Shown here: piece by piece, positions 56,667 to 64,000 of the stretch
Layout: every line of letters begins with the position of its first letter
How positions within the stretch are numbered: the first letter of the stretch is position 1
Source of the DNA: Flammeovirgaceae bacterium
GTDB lineage: Bacteria > Bacteroidota > Bacteroidia > Cytophagales > Cyclobacteriaceae
Assembly: GCA_016709845.1 (NCBI GenBank)
Contig: JADJMA010000026.1
Coordinates: 36,264 to 100,263 of the forward strand
Direction: 5' to 3'
Length of the DNA: 64,000 bases
The notes under the pieces: generated by a model
Told to the model about the DNA's origin: nothing
What the model saw: only the letters and a program-made list of their open reading frames with translations
Databases searched by the model: none
Made by a program: the position numbers and the translations under genes

Positions 56667-56753
56667 GTCAATTAAGTTTTAGACGGTAGGTAAGATAGGT
56701 GATTTTAATCTATTTTTACCCAGCCAAATTGGTGTTACCTAAGCCTTATTTGT

Positions 56754-57173
56754 ATGATTGTTCTGGAACAACTTAAATTGCTTGTCAACCTCGCGTGCAT
56801 GGATGGCGAGCTGGCCATCATCGAAAGAAATTACATTATTACTATTGGCAAAGCTCATGGCTTCCCCGAATCGTCAGTGGAAACACTTTTCTATTCCATT
56901 CATGATGTGATTATTCCGGGGGATTTAACGGCTGATCAAAAGTTCGATTATATTTTTAGCCTCGTGCAGCTAATGAAGATTGATGAACGATTGTACGAGA
57001 AGGAAATTAAATTTTGCGCCAACGTAGCTTCTAAATTGGGCTATCAACCTCAGGTTATGTTCGAGTTGCTGCTCAGAATCAAATCAGATAAAATGAGTGC
57101 TGAAGAAAAAAATTCGTTGAAAGCGTTGACTTCAAAGTTTCTACGGTTTGAGATCATAAATTTTTTCTGGTAA
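56754..57173 (+). CDS. TerB-like tellurite-resistance domain protein
   Basis: A 139-residue, mainly helical protein. LLVNLACMDGELAIIERNYI and QLMKIDERLYEKEIKF are the two acidic DGE/DER motifs of TerB-like domains, which may bind divalent metal. No other ter genes are near, so it is a stand-alone TerB as often seen in Bacteroidota. Role uncertain. It is followed 105 bases later by a four-helix sensory-type gene in the same direction. The frame is intact. Confidence 0.75.
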   Translation: MIVLEQLKLLVNLACMDGELAIIERNYIITIGKAHGFPESSVETLFYSIHDVIIPGDLTADQKFDYIFSLVQLMKIDERLYEKEIKFCANVASKLGYQPQVMFELLLRIKSDKMSAEEKNSLKALTSKFLRFEIINFFW

Positions 57174-57278
57174 AGAGAAGTTCTCTTAAGGAGAAATTGA
57201 GCGAAACATATTTGAAGCACAAGTAATTGTTTGAGTGATATTTAAGCGGTTACTTCGTGGTGCAACAAATCGTTTAGT

Positions 57279-57935
57279 ATGAAGTGGATCTATCGAATTC
57301 AGCAAAAATTGCAAATAGCTTTTTTGTTGGCCATTGTTCTGGCAGGGGTGTTTATTAAAAGTATGCTGGAACGCAACAATGTTTCTGAGCTGGGAGATTC
57401 CTTTTCTTCCGTGTATGAAGACCGATTGCTTGTGGAAAGTTACATCTACCAGCTTTCTGATAGACTCCATAAGAAAAAGCTACTCTTAGATCATTGCGAA
57501 GAAAGTAAAAATCCCGAAGAGGTGCGTACCGAAATAACAAAGCACAATGCCGCTATAAATTTATTGGTGGCAGACTACGAGAAGACAAAACTTACGGAAG
57601 CCGAAGTGGTTTCTTTTCAATCCTTAAAATCAACGTTGTCCGAAATGGAAATGATTGAAGCTGAATTATTAAAACCAAATACTGAATTTTTGAGCAAACC
57701 TTCTTTTGAAAACCAATTTTTAAATGCCTTCAGTAACCTTAATCAACTTTCGGATATTCAATTGACTGAGGGCAAAACATTAATCGATCAATCAAAGAAA
57801 ATTGTAGCGGGGTCAACCATCCTTACCCAGTTTGAGTTGGGCATGATTATAATTATTGGCCTGATCATTCTGGCGTTGGTTTTGGCTTCTAATTCGATAA
57901 CAGCCCAAACATCGCAAAAGCATCAATTGAACTGA
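57279..57935 (+). CDS. Membrane protein with four-helix-bundle sensor-like domain
   Basis: A 218-residue protein with an N-terminal membrane helix (IAFLLAIVLAGVFI), a periplasmic helical part (about residues 30-180) and a C-terminal membrane helix (MIIIIGLIILALVLA), followed by only about 14 cytoplasmic residues. The periplasmic part resembles 4HB_MCP ligand-binding domains of chemoreceptors. There is no HAMP, kinase or methyl-accepting domain, so signalling would need a partner. It lies downstream of the TerB-like gene. Function unknown. Confidence 0.65.
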   Translation: MKWIYRIQQKLQIAFLLAIVLAGVFIKSMLERNNVSELGDSFSSVYEDRLLVESYIYQLSDRLHKKKLLLDHCEESKNPEEVRTEITKHNAAINLLVADYEKTKLTEAEVVSFQSLKSTLSEMEMIEAELLKPNTEFLSKPSFENQFLNAFSNLNQLSDIQLTEGKTLIDQSKKIVAGSTILTQFELGMIIIIGLIILALVLASNSITAQTSQKHQLN

Positions 57936-57950
57936 GTTATTGGCAGTCCG

Positions 57951-58790
57951 TTATTTTTCAGAACCAAGCGGTATATTAATTCCTGCCGATAGGATATACT
58001 GCACCGAAAAGAAGGTATGATTGGCTCTGCCTTTCTCATACAGTTTCACGTTGGTATAATCTACGAACGAACCCTTTATGCTTGGCTCAAAAAAGAAATA
58101 TTTAAAGAAGTCGTAGCGCAAAGCGGCACCCACACCAATTACCCACCCGGATACTCGGAAAGGCCCATCGTTGTGATATTCCTGATTGTTTATAGTTATG
58201 TGCGAATCTGTCTTAGGAATTAACACCCCAGGGCCAGCCCGAAAATTTGCACTTAGGATGTGTTTCTGATTTTTTGAACTGAGAAGTGAAATGCGTTTGA
58301 GCAAGCTGATAATTAAATAATTATTTCCATTAGTATGCTCAAAGCGAACAAATTGAGGAGTAATAAGAGTGTCAAGATCATACGATTGACCGTCAATGGT
58401 GCCCGTCATGTGCAACATTTGATTATCAGTAAAAACATATTTCAGGTGGTTCCACGATACCTCAACTCCCAGATCATGCTTGTCGTTAAAAAAATAACCA
58501 CCTGTTAACACGTATTGCGGAACGGTTAATGGGTCATTAAGAAGATCATCCATGTCGGGCTGATCGTGCGCTTTGGCGTTATGAAAGGTAAAATCATACT
58601 TGGGCATGTTCGGTGTTTCGGTATCCTTAAATTGAATCGTACTGTTGGTGTACGCATCGCGATGATAGCCCCATTGTAAGAAAAAGGTTCCATGAAGTTT
58701 CTTCTTTTCGGTGGAGATAGATTTTTGTTGTTGGGCTAAGGCAGGCAGACTAACCAGAAGCCACAAAAGGCAGAATATCGATTTTGTCAT
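57951..58790 (-). CDS. Outer membrane beta-barrel protein, hypothetical
   Basis: A 279-residue exported protein. The signal peptide ends at PALAQ. The rest alternates beta strands with aromatic girdles (FFLQWGYHRDAY, VLTGGYFFNDKHDLGVEVSWNHLKYVF, GVGAALRYDFFKYFFFEPSIKGSFVDY), ending INIPLG. It fits a small outer membrane barrel. I do not recognise a named family. It converges with the sensor-like gene and its start faces lepA. Confidence 0.7.
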   Translation of the reverse strand: MTKSIFCLLWLLVSLPALAQQQKSISTEKKKLHGTFFLQWGYHRDAYTNSTIQFKDTETPNMPKYDFTFHNAKAHDQPDMDDLLNDPLTVPQYVLTGGYFFNDKHDLGVEVSWNHLKYVFTDNQMLHMTGTIDGQSYDLDTLITPQFVRFEHTNGNNYLIISLLKRISLLSSKNQKHILSANFRAGPGVLIPKTDSHITINNQEYHNDGPFRVSGWVIGVGAALRYDFFKYFFFEPSIKGSFVDYTNVKLYEKGRANHTFFSVQYILSAGINIPLGSEK

Positions 58791-58993
58791 TCGGACGAGA
58801 ACTCGTTGCAGTAAAATTTGGGTGCGAATTTAGCAGGAATTCTGTGGTTAATCGAAATATGTTGTGTTTCGAAATCGGGCGATTATGAAAAACTTGTAGA
58901 CAAACTTTGGAGCCTGACTTCAGTTGTAGCCATACAATCAAAAAAATTCAGACTTCCTGCTTAAATGTTCCTTGACACCCGTCAGAATTAGCC

Positions 58994-59021
58994 CTTGCAA
59001 CCCCCCTTTTTGCTACCTTTG
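58994..59021 (+). promoter_or_regulatory. Possible promoter of lepA
   Basis: TACCTTTG at 59014-59021 matches the phylum's -7 box TAnnTTTG, 22 bases before the lepA ATG. The best -33 candidate, CTTG at 58994-58997, is only 16 bases upstream where 19 to 21 is usual, so support is partial. Confidence 0.4.
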
Positions 59022-59043
59022 CGGCCTAAATCGCTTGAAAGAA

Positions 59044-60835
59044 ATGAAGGGAATGGACAACATTCGCAATTTTTGCATAATAGCCCATATCGACCACGGT
59101 AAAAGCACGCTGGCCGACCGCCTGTTGGAATTTACCGGTACCCTAAACTCGCGCCAAATGGAGGCTCAGGTACTCGACAACATGGATTTGGAGAAGGAAA
59201 AAGGCATTACTATTAAGGCCCACGCCATTCAAATGAACTATACCGAGGGTGGCACCAACTACATCCTGAACCTGATTGATACCCCCGGCCATGTAGACTT
59301 CAGCTATGAGGTTTCACGGGCTATTGCCTCGTGCGAAGGCGCCCTTTTAATTGTTGATGCCAGTCAGGGTATTGAAGCACAGACTATTTCTAATCTTTAC
59401 CTGGCTTTGGAGCACGATCTGGAAATCATTCCGATCATGAATAAAATCGACTTGCCACACGCTAACCCCGAGGTGGTAGCTGATGAAATTATTGAATTGA
59501 TTGGTTGCAAGCGTGAAGACATTCTATCCGCCAGCGCCAAAGAGGGTAAAGGCATTGAAGAAATTTTGCAGGCCATTGTAAAACGTATCTCTGCGCCCAA
59601 AGGCGATACCAAAGCGCCATTGCAGGCCATGATTTTTGATTCGGTGTTTAATTCTTTTCGGGGCATAGAGATTTATTTTCGAGTATTCAATGGCACTTTA
59701 AAGAAGGGAGATAAGGTTAAGTTTATCAGCACCGGGCAGGAATATTATGCCGATGAAATTGGCGTACTAAAATTAAACAAACAGCCGCGTGAAGAGATAG
59801 CGCAGGGAATGTGGGGTATTTGATTTCGGGTATAAAAGTAGCCAGCGAAGTACACGTGGGTGATACTATAACTAACCCTTTAAATCCGGGCCCATCCTTA
59901 AGGGGATTTGAAAAAGTTAAACCGATGGTATTTGCCGGTATTTACCCGGTTGATACAACGGAGTTCGAAGAGCTAAGGGCTTCGATGGAGAAGTTACAAC
60001 TTAATGATGCTTCACTTGTTTGGGAATTGGAAACTTCGGCTGCGCTGGGTTTTGGTTTCCGGTGTGGTTTCCTGGGCATGTTGCACATGGAAATTATTCA
60101 GGAAAGGTTGGAGCGCGAGTTTGACATGACGGTTATTACAACTGTGCCTTCAGTGCAATTTAAAGCACACCTTACTGATGGGACTGAACTTTTTATAAAC
60201 GCCCCTTCCGAAATGCCCGACCCTACGCGGATGAAGAGCATAGAAGAGCCCTACATAAAAGCACAGATCATTTCAAATCCGAATACATTGGCCCTATCAT
60301 TAATTTGTGTATTGATAAGCGTGGGCAGATTATGAATCAGAATTATCTTACACAAGATCGGGTAGAACTAACGTTCGAAATGCCTTTATCCGAAATTGTA
60401 TTCGACTTCTTCGATAAACTGAAATCTATTTCACGTGGCTATGCCTCGTTGGATTATCATTTGATTGGAATGCGCGAGTCGGATATGGTAAAGTTGGATG
60501 TAATGTTGAACGGAGAAAAGGTTGATGCGCTAAGTGCGATTGTTCACCGGTATAAGTCGCAAGACTGGGGCCGAAAGCTGTGCGAAAAATTAAGAGAATT
60601 AATTCCGCGCCAGATGTTTGAAATTGCAATCCAGGCGGCAATCGGTCAAAAAATTGTAGCCCGCGAAAATATAAGCGCCATTCGTAAAAACGTAATAGCA
60701 AAATGTTATGGTGGAGATATTTCGCGGAAACGCAAGCTGTTGGAGAAACAGAAAAAAGGTAAGAAGCGCATGCGGCAGGTAGGTAATGTAGAGATTCCGC
60801 AAGAGGCTTTTATGGCAGTATTAAAGATAGAGTAA
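59044..60835 (+). CDS. lepA: Elongation factor 4 (LepA), frameshifted
   Basis: About 598 residues. G1 is AHIDHGKST, G3 is DTPGHVDFSYE, G4 is NKIDLPHA. The CTD includes RGYASLDYHLIGM and the C-terminal KLLEKQKKGKKRMRQVGNVEIPQEAF. LepA promotes ribosome back-translocation or recycling. The frame breaks near 59808 (GGAAT where GGAAAT is expected) and near 60283 (CCGAA where CCGGAA is expected). I use the ATG at 59044, with a second in-frame one at 59053 being equally possible. Confidence 0.93.
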
Positions 60836-60877
60836 TATTTAACCTAACTGGGGGGAGTTTGCGTGCGAGTTTGATGA

Positions 60878-61763
60878 ATGACTGAGGCAGAACGTACACC
60901 CTTATTGATGGTCGCAAGATTTCATCAGAAATAAAAAAGGAAATTTCTGATAAAGTTGCTATCCGTAAACAAGAAGGTAAAAAGATTCCTCACCTCGCTA
61001 TCATTTTAGTGGGTGATGACGGGGCCAGTCAAACCTATGTCGATCATAAGGTAAAAGCCTGTAAGGAAGTGGGTTTTCATTATTCAATGCTTCGCTTTGC
61101 CGATACGATTAGTGAAGATAAATTGATGAAACACATCGATCAGGTAAACCGCGATGAAGATGTGGATGGATTTATTGTGCAGTTACCTTTGCCGCCAAAC
61201 ATTTCGGTAGAGCGGATAACGGAAAAAATCAGACCCGATAAAGATGTAGATGGTTTCACCAATCGCAACTTTGGAAGTATTATTTCTAAAAATCCTTTGC
61301 TGCTGCCAGCCACGCCTTTGGTGTAATGGAATTATTCAAGCGCTACAATATCCCAACAGAAGGAAAAAATTGTGTGGTTATAGGCGCCAGCTGGTTAGCA
61401 GGTGCAGCGTTAAGCATGATGTTGGTGGAAGAAGGAAAAGCCACTGTTACTATTTGTCACAAGCACACTAAAGATATTTCGCAGTTTACCAGACAAGCTG
61501 ATATTCTGATTGTAGCCGTAGGCAAGCCGGGTATGGTTACGGCTGATATGGTGAAAGAAGGGGCCGTGGTTATTGATGTTGGCACTACGCGCGTAGAAGG
61601 TCCACAATTTAAAAATGGTTTTGGGCTGAAGGGCGATGTAGACTTTAAACAAGTAGCACCCAAAACATCGTTCATTACACCCGTGCCGGGTGGGGTAGGT
61701 CCTATGACTATCGCATCGCTTTTATTAAACACTTTGCGTGCAACAGAATTGCGAAATCCATAA
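60878..61763 (+). CDS. folD: Methylenetetrahydrofolate dehydrogenase/cyclohydrolase, frameshifted
   Basis: About 293 residues. LIDGRKISSEIKKEI begins the catalytic domain and the active Tyr-Lys lies in QTYVDHKVKACKEVG. KDVDGF and VPGGVGPMTIA follow. FolD interconverts methylene-, methenyl- and formyl-tetrahydrofolate with NADP. The NADP-binding loop reads GASWLAGA where most bacteria have GRSxxVG. The frame breaks near 61318 and at the N-terminus, where the exact start is unclear. It lies 42 bases after lepA. Confidence 0.88.
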
Positions 61764-61787
61764 CTAATTAAGATTCAAAATTCAATA

Positions 61788-62418
61788 ATGATGTCAAATC
61801 AGCAGTCAGGAATTATAAATTTTGAATTACCCGTAATGGAAGACTTTACACCATTCAGGGTGAAGGATTCTATCAGGGAAGTGCCGCTTATTTTATACGA
61901 TTGGGCGGCTGCGAAGTGCGTTGTGTTTGGTGCGATGTAAAAGATTCGTGGGATGAGATGCACATGCAAAAGTAGAGGTTAGTCAGCTCGTTGATAAAGC
62001 GAAAGCCAGTGGAAGTAAAATAGTGGTGATTAACGGTGGCGAACCCACCATGCACAATTTATCACAACTAACTGCCGAACTTAAAAAGGCTGGTTTGCGA
62101 ACCCATCTCGAAACATCGGGTGCCTATCCGCTAACAGGCGAATGGGATTGGGTTTGCTTCTCGCCAAAAAAATTTAAGCCACCGCACGCCTCAGTTGCCG
62201 CGCAGGCCAATGAATTGAAAGTGGTGATCTTTCATAAATCTGATTATTGCATGGGCCGAAGAGTTTGCTGAACTCGTTAAATCGAACTGCGAATTATTTT
62301 TTACAGCCCCGAGTGGTCGAAAGAGAAAGAAGTGCTTCCTATGTTGATCGAATACGTTAAGGCTAATCCAAAGTGGAAGATTTCCGCACAAGTACATAAG
62401 TACATTGATGTACCCTGA
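61788..62418 (+). CDS. queE: 7-carboxy-7-deazaguanine synthase (QueE), frameshifted
   Basis: About 210 residues, radical SAM superfamily. The [4Fe-4S] motif is GGCEVRCVWCDVK (CxxxCxxC), GEGFYQG precedes it, and INGGEPTMH and LETSGAYPL are typical. QueE makes the queuosine precursor 7-carboxy-7-deazaguanine. Breaks: a T run near 61840 (three T; four expected), near 61970, and near 62265. It starts 24 bases after folD, so it may be co-transcribed. The C-terminus ends VHKYIDVP at TGA 62416-62418. Confidence 0.88.
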
Positions 62419-62590
62419 GGATACCATTCCTTCGTTTTTGTCGTTTTAAGGTAATACTTCCCAAAAGGAATTTAACGCTGATAATGAAAATCATCAGATT
62501 GGTTTTAGTTTTATTGGATAAGTGGTTGATTTTCATTCGTCAATTATGCAAAAGAAATTTCTATTATATAATTTGGGTTTAACTTGCTGT

Positions 62591-64000
62591 ATGATCTTGC
62601 GAAACCTTATAGTACTGATTGCATTTGTTTCTATGGGATTGCCTTCACAAGCACAATCCTTAAGTACTAAAAACAAAAAGGCTATTGAACTTTATAAGCG
62701 AAAAATTGACAAAGCATCTTTATGGAAAACTCAGGCAACTTATTCTATTGCGAACAAGAATACTGTTGGCAAGTTTATAATCGAGCCGTTAAGTGAAATA
62801 GTGAATCAGTACCCCATGCAATACTTTCCAGTGGTGACTGGCGATGGAGCCCAACTCATTTTTACGGCGGCTTTGGAGGTGCCCGAAATGATAATGAGGA
62901 TATAGTAGTCTCCTCTCAAACGGAAGACGGAAGTTGGGGAACTCCGGTTTCGATCTCCAAAAATATCAATACGATTCAACGCGAAGGTGCTTGTACTATT
63001 TCTGCAGATGGAAGGCATCTAATTTTTACCGTTTGCGGAACTATGGGTTGTGATCTCTATGAAAGTCGTAAAAAAGGTAATGAATGGTCTGTTCCTAAAA
63101 ATCTCGGTCCGAAAATTAATAGTTCGGGCTGGGATGCTCAACCTTCGCTTTCCGCTGATGGACGCGAGCTCTATTTTGTGTCTGAGCGAAAGGGTGGATT
63201 TGGCGGATATGATATTTGGTACTCGCAATGGGATGGTGCTGGTTGGACACAAGCAAAAAATCTGGGACCAACAATTAATTCACCGTTTGATGAGATCTCG
63301 CCCTACATCCATGTCAATAATCAAAATCTCTATGTTGTATCGAATGGTTATCCTGGGTTTGGCGGGTACGATATTTATCGCAGCGAAAAATCTGAGTCGG
63401 GTTGGGGGCAGCCTGTTAATTTAGGTCAGCCGCTGAATGACTTTAAGGATCAGTATTCTTTCATCGTATCGGGCGATGGTGCCATTGCCTATTATTCAAA
63501 GGAAGAAAGTAAAAACCGAAGCCGACTGTTCAAGATAACCCTGCCCGAAAATCTAATAACAAAAGCAAAAGGAAATATTGTAAAGGGTACCGTTGTGCAT
63601 GCCATTACCAAAGCATCACTGGATGCAACCATCGAACTTATAGATTTGAAAACGAAAGTACGGTGGCTCAGGTCACTTCCGATTCTGTAACCGGTGAATA
63701 TCTCATGGTTCTTCCGGGGGGATCAGAATATGCTTTGTATGTAAACCGACCCGGATTTTTATTTCAAAGCCTTCATTTTAATTATACTCAAAATACAAAC
63801 AAGCCAGTTGTTAAAGACATTGCGCTACAACCCGCTCAGCAAAACGCTAAAGTGGTTTTGAATAATCTATTTTTTGATTTGAATGAATATGAATTGAAGC
63901 CAGAGTCAATCACTGAATTAAAAGAGAGGTGGTGGATTTCATGAATCAAAATCCTGCAATCAGAATAGAGATTAGCGGCCACACGGATGCTTCAGGAACA
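62591..64000 (+). CDS. PD40 beta-propeller OmpA-family protein, partial (cut by window end), frameshifted
   Basis: A signal peptide (LIVLIAFVSMGLPSQAQ) is followed by tandem PD40/WD40-like propeller blades (SLSADGRELYFVSERKGG, GGYDIWYSQW), a CarboxypepD_reg-like segment, and the start of an OmpA domain (FDLNEYELKPESITEL, then ISGHTDASG at the very edge). The OmpA domain would bind peptidoglycan, placing the protein in the periplasm near the outer membrane. Breaks lie near 62870, 63655 and 63930. The start at 62591 is chosen because it opens the signal peptide. Confidence 0.82.

Noticed and set aside
62484..62582. 32-codon frame MKIIRLVLVLLDKW
   Set aside because: It overlaps the start region of the OmpA-family gene and has no supporting context, although the hydrophobic start resembles small membrane proteins.
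1..64000. Programmed frameshifting or stop-codon recoding
   Set aside because: Breaks are scattered over unrelated genes at ordinary homopolymers without slippery-site architecture, and the two in-frame stops use different codons.
1..64000. CRISPR arrays, transposases, phage genes or a replication origin
   Set aside because: No regularly spaced repeats, no recognisable transposase or integrase and no DnaA-box cluster were seen on either strand.

Overview
The window is a chromosomal segment of a Bacteroidota bacterium, most likely order Cytophagales (Cyclobacteriaceae or Chryseolinea-like). The grounds are a short 287-residue primary sigma factor, a lipoprotein TamA homologue (TamL) beside TamB, Bacteroidota-type promoters (TTTG-N19-TAnnTTTG), families typical of the phylum (DUF4199, DUF4198, DUF1684, DUF2490, PD40-OmpA), RNase Y beside zapA and pheT, and moderate-to-low GC. 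No phage, transposase, CRISPR array or replication origin was seen.

Layout. 1-4.9 kb is a minus-strand metal/sulfur block: ArsR, thioredoxin-like protein, rhodanese, SO_0444/ArsP-type permease, CDF cation exporter, DinB-like protein, an acetolactate-decarboxylase-like/FmdE pair, and a second ArsR cut by the window edge. The first ArsR is flanked by two copies of the inverted repeat TTCGTAnnTATACGAA, a likely operator. 5.2-12.0 kb holds tamL and tamB, followed by a tiny histone-H1-like gene with its own terminator. 12.5-14.4 kb has a GH30 glycosidase, a tRNA-Arg(CCG), and just upstream a tRNA-Arg pseudocopy broken by two palindromic insertions. 14.4-21.3 kb is a TetR-TolC-HlyD-ATPase-ATPase-permease-permease efflux operon like E. 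coli cecR-ybhGFSR. 21.8-24.6 kb has a fatty acid desaturase, rpoD, and a cold-shock-domain protein. 24.8-30.2 kb has an agmatinase-like enzyme, two paralogous N-acyl-D-amino-acid deacylases, a methyltransferase and a cupin. 30.2-34.7 kb is mixed small metabolism plus a MutS-family remnant. 35-44.6 kb is housekeeping (rny, zapA, pheT, radC, rpsT) with a serine hydrolase and an M1 peptidase. 44.6-58.8 kb is mixed: P1-nuclease-like protein, GH29 fucosidase, aminopeptidase P, RidA-type deaminase, IscA-like protein, methylmalonyl-CoA epimerase, thiL and others. 59-64 kb has lepA, folD, queE and a PD40-OmpA protein cut by the window end.

Sequence quality dominates interpretation. About 26 genes, including pheT, lepA, folD, thiL, tamB and queE, are broken by single-base indels. 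Nearly all that I traced fall in homopolymers, and restoring one base rejoins the family sequence. This looks like long-read consensus error and not biological decay. Coordinates for these genes span the whole reconstructed gene, and the break positions are noted. Two neighbouring genes near 52.2-52.6 kb instead carry in-frame stop codons.

I found no convincing new multi-gene system. The most unusual structure is the tRNA-Arg pseudocopy at 14086-14230, which carries a 64-bp element with 9-bp terminal inverted repeats and an 18-bp perfect palindrome.
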